A DNA stretch of 64,000 nt from Primulina eburnea (GCF_022965805.1 NC_133108.1:36343361-36407360), one strand, 5' to 3'; positions 45,021 to 56,749 are shown, counted from the first letter of the stretch. Made by a program: numbers and translations. The notes: a model not told the origin generated them from the letters alone.

Positions 45021-46498
45021 AGATCTTTGCTCTCAGCCCCTCTCACGTATTATTTTCAAAATGTTATCTTTTATTGTACACCCTAAGGTAGGAAACGAAT
45101 TACGGTTGAGCCAAGTACTGCTGAAGGAATCTAAGTCTGTAACCATCGGTTGCGATCGTGTGGTTGGACTGTGAGGAGCAGTTCGTAAAATACGGTGGAT
45201 ATAACCCGGCGGTACTCCGGTCAAAGAGGTAAAAGATTTAATTTATTTTACGGAAGCATGATGGGCCATTATTTACAAATGAAAAATCAATTATTCAAAA
45301 TAAAGATCTACGGGTAAATTTGAAAATTTAAAAGATATGGGGAGTTGAAACAAACTTTTAGTGGGATGGGGAGTAAAGATAAAGATGAGAATGGGTATAG
45401 GGAGTTATTGAAAGTTTGCCCAAAAAAATATTTGACTAAGAAAATTCTCAAGGATGGTGTCATGGAAGAGTCTCAATCTTGTTTTAAAAATGAAATCTTT
45501 ATATTCAGAAGCTTCTTGCGCCATTTTTTGATGGACCACCCCATTGTTGTTTGCAAAGCCCAACAACATATTTCTTCAGTAAAGAAAGCTTTCAATTTAT
45601 CCTCAAACAGTAGTTTTCAGGAATAGTGACCTCCAACCAAAAAAAGATAGTGCTACTAAATTACTTTGGTTTGTGAATGAGATGTTACAATCTCCTTTCA
45701 TCCGAATACCAAAGTGGAAGCAAAGTATACGAATGCGTGAATAATTTATTTATTCCACTCTGCAAATATTTTTATCTCAAATGTTTCTGAAGATTCTTAC
45801 TGTATTTATGTAAATTAATTAAAGGAAAGCGTTGATTAATTAGAGGAAAGCGTTAACAAGAACCTCGAAATCAAGCTGAAGTTGGTATCCCTTCATTTAT
45901 AAGGTAATTATAATAATTATTATTTTTTAATTCGAGATTTTTGGTTCGTTAACCGATGTTGATGAGTTTGTTGATTGTCGTTTTGTAAAAGTGGCGTGAA
46001 TGTGATTTGTTCATTTTATGAGTTGTGAAACTGGTGTTAAACTTCTGTAAAAATTGAGTCATTTTTACAAGAATGCACAAAATCATATGCTCATATTCAC
46101 CACGAGATACCTCATGGAATCAACTCCCAGCTGCATAAAATATTGGTCAGCGTTTCCATTTTTACACCTGGTTTAATTATTTGACAGCCTTTTGTTATTC
46201 TTGATTCTCAAATGATTGTGCCAATTATCTAAAGGTTGTATTTTGGTTTGCTATGTATTTGGATGTGTAATCTTGCTTCAATTGGTTGGGAATGTTTGGG
46301 TGGAATGTTTCAAATGTTTTGGGGTGTTAGGTTGCTTGTGAGTTCTTTTTTTGCTTTTGTCTACTGGGTTTAAGGGTTTGCCATATCTTTGGTTCAGTGT
46401 TTTGAATCCAATAGAAAGCTTGAAAATTCAAAGATGGACTGTAGCTCGAGCTACTCAATGACCCAACGGTTATCATATAAGCTGATTCATGGAGAAAA
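45021..46498. other. Right flank of the viral insertion and upstream spacer
   Basis: 45021-45320 could be viral leader downstream of the polyadenylation site. 45330-45430 has GGGGAGT/TAGGGAGTT blocks inverted relative to 37500-37600. The rest is spacer in front of the U11/U12-31K pseudogene; no gene seen. Confidence 0.45.
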
Positions 46499-47215
46499 AT
46501 GTCTGCAAAAGGATACAATGGAAACAATGACAAAGCCTTCTATGACTGATACTCACCGCCACTGCACCACAACCATCCTCCACTACCACCAAACCCCCAT
46601 GTGGTGCCTCGGGCAGCAGTGGACTTGCCCCATCAAAATCCATTCTATATCACAACCTCACAAGTTTTCCGGTCTTTTCACAATCTTCTCTACCTTTGGC
46701 AAAGTGGCCAAAGGCATGGTCCTCAAAGTTTGTGCCACACTCCAGAGACTGGGTGTAACATTCATCCTCTTCATGACTGGTGATGATGCCTTAAAAGCAG
46801 CAAAGGCTATGGATGAAAAATGCTCACCTCCATTGCTGCAGATAATGGGCGTGCCTCAGAATATATTAGAAAAAAGGTATGCAAGAGTAAAGCCGGTGTG
46901 ATGAGTGTGGAGTATAGGGACATTCATTGTATGAGCGCTCGATGAATATTTTGGGCCCAAGGAACGTCCGTTAACAAAGTAAGGGAAAAAGGGTGGTGGA
47001 GAAGAAAGTGGAGGGAAAAATTATGAGCACAATTTCTACAAATCTGGGGCGGATGTGGAAGAAGTAGAGGAGGATGTTGGGCTGTTTTTGAATCGGGGAA
47101 TCGTGTGACAGCCTGTGGCCGGTGAAGTGCAGAGGAGAGATTATCGATAGGTAGAGGCGATAAGGAAGGGATGACAAGGGAGGAAAAAAAAGCAGAAGAA
47201 AAGGTATTTTTGTGA
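46499..47215 (+). pseudogene. U11/U12 snRNP 31 kDa protein pseudogene
   Basis: The family protein is an RRM plus zinc-knuckle component of the minor (U12) spliceosome. The order is recognisable in changing frames: Met-Ser-Ala-Lys-Gly-Tyr start at 46499, Phe-Tyr-Asp, a Pro-rich segment, the RRM (Ile-Phe-Ser-Thr-Phe-Gly-Lys-Val-Ala at about 46680, Asp-Asp-Ala-Leu-Lys-Ala-Ala-Lys-Ala-Met-Asp), a damaged Cys-rich knuckle (about 46890), then Gly-Glu-Glu-Ser-Gly-Gly-Lys-Asn-Tyr and an acidic tail. A TGA falls after Phe-Tyr-Asp and several indels change frame. No introns are apparent, so it is either a retrocopy or a decayed single-exon gene. Confidence 0.75.
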
Positions 47216-47700
47216 TTAAAGGATAACGTAGAATAAATATTTGGATACAAATGGGAAATTTTAATTTGTTTTTGGTATTGGTGTACGTTGGAGTGTTTTC
47301 TTTAGGGTTTGTTCTGTACTTTTGCTTTCTTCAATTTTTTTTTCTTGGTTTTCACTTCCCAAAATTTGAGTAGGAAATCTTGGTTAGGATAAAAGTTGTG
47401 GATAAATTTGGTTTTTTGTTTTCTTATTCTAAGAATAGAAATATATTTCAATGAAATTTTTCATTGAAGAAGATATACGCAGAAATGATCCTAGAGATGT
47501 ACGTTTACTGGAAAACCCCTTTTCTCCTTGCCCGTAGCCCAAGCTAGTAAAACAAAACAAGAATGAGAACTGAATGATCCTCTAACTTACTGTAACATGT
47601 CATTGTTCCCTTTACTCCCCAAATATTCAGTGCCCGCCCACACCAGTGGCAGTCATTGGATCGCTTTTTGTCATCATCTTGATTCTCTATCATGTAGGAA
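47216..47700. other. LIP2 upstream region
   Basis: Holds the LIP2 promoter and probably a 5' UTR intron: the sequence just before the start is TATCATGTAG followed by GAAATG, a good acceptor 3 bases upstream of the ATG. The donor was not fixed. Confidence 0.5.
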
Positions 47701-48405
47701 ATGAAAGGTCCTCGACGCCTTTGGGTGTGGAAGATGGGTGTAGTTAATTACTTGGAGGCACTTAAGCTGCAAGATGAACTCACATCCAATAGAAAAATAC
47801 TCAAGGTTACGGATATTCTTCTGTCCCTACAACATCCTCCTACATACACTCTCGGCAAAAGGCGAACTGATCACAACATATTGGTTTCCGAGTCTGAACT
47901 GAAAGCCATGGGTGCAGACCTTCACTATACACAACGTGGAGGTGATGTCACATTCCACGGTCCTCACCAGGCCATTTTATATCCAATTATCTCATTGAGA
48001 GATATCGGCTTAGGGGCGAGACAGTACGTGGAAAAGCTCGAAACAACAATGATTCAGTTAGCATCTGTACACGGTGTTGAAGCTCGTGCTGGACAAAAAA
48101 GTGAAACGGGAGTGTGGGTTGGAGGGAGAAAGATTGGGGCGATCGTAGTACGTATATCTTCTGGGATTAAATCTCATGGGTTGGCATTCAACATCAATCC
48201 TGACATGAACTACTTCAAGCACATTGTGCCATGTGGGCTTGAAGATAAAGAAGTCACTTCTTTGCAAAACGAAGTAAAACAGGTACTTCCTCCCGATGAC
48301 GTAATTCATGAGCAGTTGATTTCTTGTTTTGTAAGCACATTTGGATACACTGATATTATTTGGAAAGATGGTTCGTCTGTAGTTTCATTTGATCAAGAAA
48401 GTTGA
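47701..48405 (+). CDS. LIP2: Octanoyltransferase, mitochondrial (lipoate biosynthesis)
   Basis: Transfers octanoyl from octanoyl-ACP to lipoyl domains (such as glycine cleavage H protein and 2-oxoacid dehydrogenases), after which lipoyl synthase adds sulfur. 234 residues, a single exon, full length for the plant mitochondrial LIP2 type. Motifs: Arg-Gly-Gly-Asp at 79-82 with Thr-Phe-His-Gly-Pro-His (84-89), Gly-Arg-Lys-Ile-Gly with the active-site Lys at 144, and Pro-Cys-Gly with the catalytic Cys at 178. The N terminus is short and basic, as in the plant mitochondrial form; the plastid paralogue has a longer transit peptide. The start is the only ATG consistent with family length and lies just after a splice acceptor. 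No lesion seen. A copy of its last exon end occurs at 51958-52090. Confidence 0.93.
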   Translation: MKGPRRLWVWKMGVVNYLEALKLQDELTSNRKILKVTDILLSLQHPPTYTLGKRRTDHNILVSESELKAMGADLHYTQRGGDVTFHGPHQAILYPIISLRDIGLGARQYVEKLETTMIQLASVHGVEARAGQKSETGVWVGGRKIGAIVVRISSGIKSHGLAFNINPDMNYFKHIVPCGLEDKEVTSLQNEVKQVLPPDDVIHEQLISCFVSTFGYTDIIWKDGSSVVSFDQES

Positions 48406-49200
48406 ATTTTCATATTATCATAGATCTTTACACTCTGTTCTCGACTTCTTGTATTTGATTATTTTATGTATACAGCTCACATTCCTTTCTTTACACATTC
48501 AATTTGAATATGCAATTGCTCATACTTAAATGGAACCATTCAGGCACATATGCATTATATCTTATCTAGCTCGAACTTGGTACCTAAATATTTGAAAGCC
48601 TTGTTTGATTCTTTTTGAACTGAAGGAATTAAATAGATTACTGATACCAAATGGAGTTCACTCAATTAAGTGAGCGAGATTAGACATTGACATAGGTGTT
48701 CTCCATTGCAAATTGCAATGAAAGGAGATAATTAACTTTTAATTAGTCTTCAATCAATCTATTCAAGTCGATTATAAGAATATATGTTTTGGGTTTGAAT
48801 TTAACGTGTGTAAAAAAAACATAATTCAAGATTATTTATTTTCATGCGAACATTTAATAATACTAATAAGGTGACTAATGTGACTGCCCTCGTGATCAAG
48901 CCACTTGACACATGTTCTTGATTATTTAAAGATTGGCGAGCACATTGGTAACGGTAGTCAAATCAGTATCACATCTTACAAGTTTCTTAATGCCGAGTCA
49001 GATTCACATTTTTGACTCAGTTGATTCAATCTTGTCTTGAATCTGAACTTTAATTATTGTCAATTACTTTTTACACGGAAACACATGCTTTGTCAGACTT
49101 AAGCACGAGGCTACAGCCAAGAAGTCACACTTGAACTTCTTTTTATGAGCAATACCAATGATGACATTCCTTGCTTCTTCGTTTCTTTCAAACCATAGCT
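48406..49200. other. LIP2 3' UTR and spacer
   Basis: AT-rich, no gene seen; probably contains the promoter of the small peptide gene. Confidence 0.5.
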
Positions 49201-49500
49201 ATGAAAAACATCATTAATCAAAGAACAACTTTTGTTCTTCTTTATGTACTTGTAACGCTTCTGCAATTACACCCACGCCCTTGTTTTGCAAAACATTTGT
49301 CCAATGGAGTTGAGAATTTATTGCCCTCTGGAGGAAGAATCCATTCAAGAAAATTGGTGGGTTCTGTTAATTCCCTTTCTCTGAGCAAAAGGAAGTTGAG
49401 TGGAGCAATGGTAGAGCCTGAGAAAGCTGTGGAAAATGGGTTAAGGCAAAAGCCTCCAAGTTCTTCAAATCCAACGCAGAATAGTCGAGGTCTTCCTTGA
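49201..49500 (+). CDS. Small secreted peptide precursor (unassigned)
   Basis: 99 residues from ATG 49201; an upstream in-frame ATG at 49171 would add ten residues, but the hydrophobic signal starts properly at 49201. Residues 1-30 form a signal peptide (basic start, Phe-Val-Leu-Leu-Tyr-Val-Leu core, likely cleavage after Cys-Phe-Ala). The mature part is hydrophilic with Arg-Lys-Leu twice and a Pro/Ser/Asn-rich C terminus (Lys-Pro-Pro-Ser-Ser-Ser-Asn-Pro-Thr-Gln-Asn) that faintly recalls CLE- or PIP-type peptide hormone ends. No cysteine framework. Family not assigned; the layout argues for a post-translationally processed signalling peptide. Confidence 0.6.
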   Translation: MKNIINQRTTFVLLYVLVTLLQLHPRPCFAKHLSNGVENLLPSGGRIHSRKLVGSVNSLSLSKRKLSGAMVEPEKAVENGLRQKPPSSSNPTQNSRGLP

Positions 49501-49825
49501 ATTGTCCATTTCGGATGAAACACTTTTGAAATTTTACGTAAATTTTTTCTGAAATTGTAAGTTTAATCTCTTTCAGCCTTCTCATTGAATTTTGTAATCT
49601 TGTAGGTCTGTAATGCTTAATTTCCATACGTAAAATTAGCAGAAAGAGAGAATCAAATGAATGTACTTCTCTTTCCATAATTTTTGCCGTGGATTTCTTC
49701 CTCGATGCATTAGAATAGTTTGTTTTATGAGAAATTAAAATACCAATAGAGTGATCCTCATCTTCTTTGAATGGCATTTTTCTTGTTTTCTTACTTAGCA
49801 ATGCAACAATTCTCTGGATCTATAT

Positions 49826-50158
49826 ATGTACTAACAATCCAGAATTTGATCTCAATCTTTAACTTGCAAAATTGCTTTAACTAAAGAATCAATGGCCAAA
49901 ACAATTTGATACCAATTCTATATAGTTTGATTTCACTTTAAGATGAATTCATAATTTGTAAAAGAAACAGTTCATTACTTTTGAAAGCACAATCGCCTCA
50001 TATAAATATTATTCTCGATTATAATATTTTTTTTCCGATAAAAATAAAAGAAATAATGTAACTCCAGATACAAGATGGAAAAATCCTAAGAATTTCTCAA
50101 AATTGGCAAGAATTTCATTGAAGAAAAAATAATGATGGACTGAGATATATATTTGAAT
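49826..50158 (+). repeat. Direct repeat, left unit
   Basis: About 333 bp, roughly 95% like 51052-51382 by eye (CTAACAATCCAGA start, GAAAAAATAATGAT end). The two units enclose the inverted copy of the window-start element. Confidence 0.85.
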
Positions 50159-50424
50159 ATTTCAGACGTCTGAAAAAATAGATGGTGTATATTTCTCTAT
50201 GAGGTGTGTATGCTTAGGGACCTCAATCGCTCTATTTATAGGCATTTTTTTCATACCATCGATGAATGTATCGGGAGTCGAGATTCAGAAGGAGAAACGT
50301 GTACGCATCTCATTTTTCTAAAGTGAGCACGTTTGTCAAAATATGTAGGCTTCTTGGCCGTCGCCAACTCCTACACGGTACGTCTTCCTTTAAACATGTG
50401 TCAAATTTCTTACATATATATATT

Positions 50425-51050
50425 TCCACCGGAAGCAATTAGATTAGTTAGTTCTAGATTTAATTTTTGGTAAACTCAAGCACATAAAATTGTGAAGGTA
50501 GTTCTAGATTTAATTTTTGCTAAACTCACCCACACTAAATACGCACACAAACAGCCGAGTAACCTTCTAGCCTTGGACTTCGATTTTTGGCTTGTTTCCT
50601 TCGATCCAGCCATCACCGATCCTTCATCATACGAAGCACTATTGTCTCACTCAATTTTTACGCAAGAAAAATAGCCGCAAACGTCGCTCCGATCACCCAC
50701 CGACTTCCCGCAACGATTATCGACGATTCTGGAGTTTTTAATGCAAAGACACGTTTTCAACCATTCTTTTTGCACCTTTCAAATCCATATTATTGTGATT
50801 GTCGAATTATGCATGAAATTATTGGTCATATGCAAAATTAAGATCAAAGTAAATTGGGAAAAGTTTTCTGAAAATTTGTGTGCATGAACTGTTGTGTATG
50901 GGCTAGATACGGTTTAGAAGGGTCTGGTTGCGCACGGGATAAGGGAGAACACATGCTGCCTCTTTTTTTGAGTTTAGGGGCTGTTTGGGTTTGGTTGTTC
51001 GATTCTGCACATGGGCTGGTCTAGGGCTCTTGGCTATGGTTTAGGAAGTC
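50425..51050 (+). mobile_element. Inverted copy of the window-start element
   Basis: Matches 1-676 on the opposite strand, beginning with TTCCACCGGAAGCAATTA and running through AGCCATCACCGATCCTTC to the GGTCTAGGGC block. It has a 45 bp internal duplication of GTAGTTCTAGATTTAATTTTT (50450-50515). The terminal TGTAACGCCC part is missing here. Confidence 0.8.
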
Positions 51051-51051
51051 T

Positions 51052-51382
51052 CTATGTACTAACAATCCAGAGTTCGATCTCATTCTTTAACTTACAAAAT
51101 TGCTTTAACCAAAGAATCAATGGCCAAAACAACTTGATACCAATTCTACATAGTTTGATTTCACTTTAAGATGAATTCATGATTTGTAAAAGAAACAGTT
51201 CATTAATTTTGAAAGCACAATCGCCTCATATAAATATTATTCTCAATTATAATAGTTTTTTTCCGATAAAAATAAAAGAAATAATGTAACTCCAGATGCA
51301 AGATGGAAAAATCCCAAGAATTTCTCAAAATTGGCAAGAATTTCATTGAAGAAAAAATAATGATCGATTGAGATATATATTT
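51052..51382 (+). repeat. Direct repeat, right unit
   Basis: Partner of 49826-50158. Confidence 0.85.
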
Positions 51383-51957
51383 GAGTTTATAAACTAGCAC
51401 CAAAAACTGTAAATATCCTTCTCCTCCTGGATTTTACAAGGCAAATGGTTGGGAACAAATTTAGAAATTCGAAGCAACATGAAATATTTTAATATATTTT
51501 GAAAAAAAAAAATTAGATTTTAAAATAATTATGTTTGATCACACCATTGCATTTGTCAAAACGAGTTAGCAAGACGGGATGCCTGCAACCCACCCTAGTC
51601 AAGTTTACATGTAATTTGACGGGTTAAGCGGCAGGCAACTCAGTCCACCTATTTTAATAACACTTCTATGTTTCTTATCGAAACCGGAGGTAAGATTTCA
51701 TTTGGGTTCTGTTGATTTTGAAGTATCAGTTACTCACATGGCTTAACAGATTCAAACAAATGATGGTTTAACTGCATTCCCTGCAAGAACTGTAGTCCAT
51801 GGATCTGTTCTTGATTTGTATTTAGTTTCAATCGGCTATCCGATCTTTTAAAAATTGTTTCTTTCTTCTCTGCATGTATTTGTTTACGGATTTTGTTCTC
51901 TGATTATTCTGGTGTATTTATTTGAATATTTACTTGTGTTTTCTCTCGATTTCTCAG

Positions 51958-52090
51958 CTTGTAAGCACATTTGGATACACTGAATTACCTGGAAAGACGA
52001 TTCATCTTATAATAATTTAATCAAATTCAATATTCAAGCTATCATGTCTTTACGCTCTGTTATTGACTTCTTGTATTTGGTCATTTTATT
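51958..52090 (+). pseudogene. LIP2: LIP2 3'-end fragment
   Basis: Matches the end of LIP2 (48330-48465): TTGTAAGCACATTTGGATAC, then the GAAAGA-GATTCATCT region and the shared 3' UTR block GACTTCTTGTATTTG. Indels break the frame (Thr-Phe-Gly-Tyr-Thr then out of frame). It lies 3.6 kb downstream of the gene in the same orientation. Confidence 0.8.
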
Positions 52091-52612
52091 ATGCAAATGA
52101 TTTTAATATTTTTAATGAAAACTCTACTTTTTATTCAAAAATATATTCTTTTTAAAAATTGTTATTTTTTTAATGTATTTTTATTATCAAATATCTATTC
52201 AATTTTTACGTAATATTATTTTCAAAGTTTTTTTATGTTGTAATTTTCTATTTAAAATATAAAAACATTACTATGATCCTCATGTATGTAATGAGTTAAA
52301 ACAAAATGCATCAATTAAATGAATAAGCAATACACCGACTTCTACAAATCCTATATCTCAAATTTGATCATAAATTTTATATATTTTTTTCCATCAATGC
52401 TCATGCAATTGATACAAACAATTCATAGTTTTTGGGAAATATCATAATATCACAATAGAAAAACTCAAATTCAATATCTCAAATTTGACTCTAAATTTTA
52501 TATATTTTTTTTCAAAAATGCTCATGCAATTAATACAAACAATACATAGTTTTTGGGCAATGTAGTAAAATCACGATATAAAAACTTTGCTCATTATATA
52601 TACTTTTATAGG

Positions 52613-52618
52613 TGTGTG

Positions 52619-52670
<52 letters not shown>
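52613..52670. repeat. (TG)n(TA)n microsatellite
   Basis: About 7 TG units pass into about 20 TA units. Confidence 0.9.
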
Positions 52671-52673
<3 letters not shown>

Positions 52674-53268
52674 ATGAACTAAACAACTCCACAGTATCCC
52701 TGGATGAAGCTCTTGTCGACAACATGAGAATGATTACTACTTTAGACATTCTCAAAGAACAATTAAGTAAGCTTTCTCAAGAAATTTAATGTTAATGCGA
52801 GAAAGGAGTTGATGCGAAGGGTTGCATGCATGGGCATTAATGGATAACTTCGTTTTTGCTTGCGTTATGTTGATTATAATGATGGATTGAAGAGATATAC
52901 CCAAAGCTTTCAGCTGCATGGTTTAGGAATCTTTTGCAAATTTTAATACTTGAGTGACGTCGATGTGATCAGATTACCAAATTTGATAAATTTTGTTGAA
53001 ACTACTGAAACGATAGGATTGGACAATAAAAAGTGATGGATTAATATTTACGTTCTTTAATTTTCTCGAGTAGCCCGGCGTAGAATTTTCTTGAATGACA
53101 TCCTTCACGAGTTTGAATCAATCTTCCAAAGAGGAATCCACCCATGCATTTAGTTTCCAGAAAATGAAAATTGTTCTCCCAATCACCACAAGAAACAGAG
53201 GGTCAACAAAAACAAATAGGGAATATTTTATTTCGCGGCTAAAAGTTGTTGATCAAGACACGAAATGA

Positions 53269-56200
53269 TTAGATGGAGATGCTACCCTTTCCTGTCACGC
53301 CAGCACTAGAAGACGGCTTTAGAAGTTCATATGGCACTACTCCAGCTCCTGTCCTATGGCACAAATCTGTATTTGCATTTCTAGCATCGATTATTCCTTC
53401 TATCTCCTTCAGTCGCCCTCTAAACCGTTCCAATGCAGCTTTTATAACTTTATCTTCGGCTAGGCACGACTGCGCCTCCATTCCAAGATACTCCTCATCC
53501 GGAGAGTGAGTCGATAAAACATCAAGAATCGACATGACAGTTGTTGCTTGAACTTGGGATGGGAAGCAATCAAGAAGGAACTGTTCAGGTCTCTCTAAAA
53601 ATTTCTTTTTCTCTTCTTCCGACGGGTTTTCTACAGGCATTGGTGTTCGAGCAATCGTGGGCCTGTTAGGGAAATATCCAGCAAAGTGATACTGGCCAAA
53701 ATTTACAGCAGCATGGTGACACGAAACCACCCATATCATCGTAGTTATGATACCGATCAAATCAGCCGAAGTTTTTAGCTTCGGCCACCATGGTTCATCT
53801 TTCTTATCCCCGTGCCCCACTGTTCGAATTTCTGTCCACCATGCCTGGAGCTCGGTATCCGATTCAACAGCGGTTTCTTCTTTATAGTAGTGTGTTACAT
53901 AGTCTGTGACCCACTGTTTAATAGCATCCCACATAAGCAAGCCATCATTGGCATAAGGGTAGTCTTCGATTGTTAGTTTCAGACCATGAGGTTGAGTTGG
54001 GTCCTCCACAGCCATGCCCCTAATCCTTCAATGATTAAATTCATAAAATTATTTAATTTGAATAACAGATTATGCTCTGATTAGCATATAACATAATTAT
54101 TGCCAAATTGTTCACCTGTTGATTAGATCAGCGGGCAATGCCTCCTGGTCAAATCGCCATAACAGGTCATAGGCAACAGAGGACAACTCAATAGAGTACT
54201 TGGCAGGAGAGAAACTGCTTTCAATGATCCCACCAGCGTTAATAAGGGCTTCACGTGCCAAAGCATTTATCTCCATTGTGTATCGAAAATGAGGCTTCAA
54301 CAGTGCATGTATAGGGTGCATTGCACTAAGTTGCCTATTTGTCGCTATTATGTAAGGTTCTGTGCAGGCATGTGTTCGAAGCCTGCAATAAAACGTGGGC
54401 GTGATCGGAATCGCAAAGGTACGGTAGTGTACCACAATGAAGCGCAAACAATTTCTTTAATTGTCACGCCCCAGGGACTCAATAGAGCTCTTTGTTTTAC
54501 AAAAATAATTTACCAAAGGAGAATCTATTACATACTTTTATAGTCACACACCTCTTTCACAATTCGACACGAGTAGGGGTATTATGTCAGTAGTATATAT
54601 GGACATACCAGTGACTGACTAACTGATGATAACCAGTGTCATGAGCAATGGCGTGAGTTTTGGCGAGTCTCCACAACCAGAGGCCAGGTTAACTCATATA
54701 ATACTACAGAAAATTTTCCACTTGCTCTGTTCCTCTCGCATCCAAAAGGCTTTCCATCTACTGGTGGCCGAGTCAGCTCAATGGCCAAGAGCGACAACGA
54801 GCTATGCTCTGTCAAGAAAAACAACGTTCTTGATCCATAAAGAGTCGTCCCTTTTATCTCCCTTACCTTGTTGACATAAGGCATGAGCACATCATGATGA
54901 TCTAAAACAAAAAGCCTCTTCTGTTTCAAAATCTGCATGAGATAAATATCTTAAGAGATGAAGTTCAAATAATAATGTTACAAAATTTATCAAGCTCAGA
55001 TGCAGGGCGGGGGAGGAAAACAAGATTGATTGACATCAGGAAATAATCTTAATTCTTAAATTTCGAGCTTCGCCCCGGGTCAATAATATCTTTGGGATCG
55101 TCCCAGATTACATCAAGCTTTAATTAATGTGTCGAGTCTTGCCTCATCAAAAGTTAGTAAGCTTTTGCTTTCACATTCTACCATCTCTTTTGTAAATCCT
55201 GACTCAGGAGGTCCATATGTCTCGGGGTCGAGCGCACTCTTTAGTGGCCATTCCTGCAAAACTTTGTCAGCTTGTTACTTTTGAACTGTGGGGAAATTTT
55301 GAAAAATAGCCTAGTGTGTGTTTTGCACAAGGCCTAAAAATTAAACTGCCCCCAAAAAAATACATAGACAGGGGCAGATTTGGATGATTTGTCTTAAACA
55401 CGCACCGTGACTAGTTTGATGCAGCATGGATTCAAGCCTGCTAGAGTTTGACGTGCAAGTTCAGAATCTCTAAACCAAGCAAACTTGTCTCCTGCAGGCT
55501 GCAACATTAATAAAAAGTTTTGAAGGAAAAAGCACATTTTAACAGACTCAGACACAAATGGATAGCAAGATGATGGAATTACTGTCGATCAATTCAGGGG
55601 TCTCGAAACGCAAGACACTGTTCCTGCTTTCAGAGAGAGTCCTCACGAGCCTAGGTATAACGTTTCTTAAAAATCCGGATGTCGGAATATCTGGCAGCAG
55701 AATTCCTTCGTCGAACAGGTTGTCAATAGCTGTGAAGTATGGAAATCCCTGTGTTTGGTCTATAGCGGTAGCCCCCAATGATGGAACCAACGCATGAAGC
55801 ACTGAGTATAACGTTTTCGCGGAGAACGTAGCCTGCTTTACCTCTGCAAATTCTTCATCTCTAGGCACGTATACGGTGGAGCTCCTTGACTCGGATAACG
55901 GGTCTGCATATTCAAATCCACAAATTCAATATGAGTACACACAAATCCAAGAGTTTAAAGGGGTCAACTGTCTTCATATTGGAAATACCAGATAATGCAA
56001 AAAAAAAAAAAAACTCCCAACCCGGCATTTAAACAAACAGATGGACTGCAAAGGAAGATTGACAAAATTGTCACCTGTCTTCGCTCTTGGTCGACCAGTT
56101 CTGCACCGGCGAGGATAGGGGTGCTTTGCGCCGCCAAGAACCGGGCGTGCCGTTTCGGGTTTGTTATCGGGATCACCGAGGTCGTTGTAGACATCGTAAT

Positions 56201-56708
56201 CATATATTCTTTCACCCTTCTTGCGTTCGCCAGTTCCATCGCCTCGCAGAACTGTGAGCTCTCTGTCTCGGTATCTTGTGAGCCCACTTGGAGTTTGACT
56301 TGGCAAGTATGGCTGCACAGCTCATTCAATTATAATATATGTTATTTATGATTTCAATATATTTAATGTTTAATTAGTTAATTAGTTTTCTCTCTTTTTA
56401 GCACAATCTTTAAAATTAACTTGTTAAATTTTGACAAGTAAATCACTTTTTTTGCCAACAAAAATAATAAATTGCATCGATAAAAATAATTATTTATCAT
56501 TATATGTTATGAAAACTTTATTATGAATGCCATTTAATTTGAAATACATCTATATCATTTGGGAGGCATAGTTCTTTAATTAATTTATTTAGTCAATTTT
56601 TTTAAAAAAAATTATGTTAGATTTTTAAAACGAAGTGTTGTTTTGCGTGTCTGGAAACTTATATTATTATTATCATTATTATTATTATCATTATTATTAT
56701 TATTATTA

Positions 56709-56749
<41 letters not shown>

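Larger units (their letters stand above)
51383..53268. other. Spacer with LIP2 fragment and microsatellite
   Basis: Contains the LIP2 3' fragment at 51958-52090, two diverged copies of a CAAATTTGA/CATGCAATT-rich block (about 52360 and 52475) and a (TG)n(TA)n run at 52613-52670. The short frame after the TA run (52676-52789) has no recognised similarity. Confidence 0.5.

Noticed and set aside
46924..47250. Minus-strand Ser/Leu/His-rich frames
   Set aside because: Antisense of the 3' part of the U11/U12-31K pseudogene.
49367..49801. 144-codon minus-strand frame opposite the small peptide gene
   Set aside because: No signal, domain or coding bias; the plus strand has a good signal peptide and stop.
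52553..52789. 78-codon frame ending in a helical Leu/Lys/Gln segment
   Set aside because: Half is microsatellite; the remaining 38 codons match nothing I recognise.
54453..54600. Possible LTR start (TGTCACGCCCC) in LOX intron 7
   Set aside because: Only a few terminal-like bases; no second end, primer site or repeat partner found in the window.
55995..56351. 118-codon plus-strand frame and two minus frames
   Set aside because: Shadows of LOX exon 3, whose reading matches the lipoxygenase family and splice sites.
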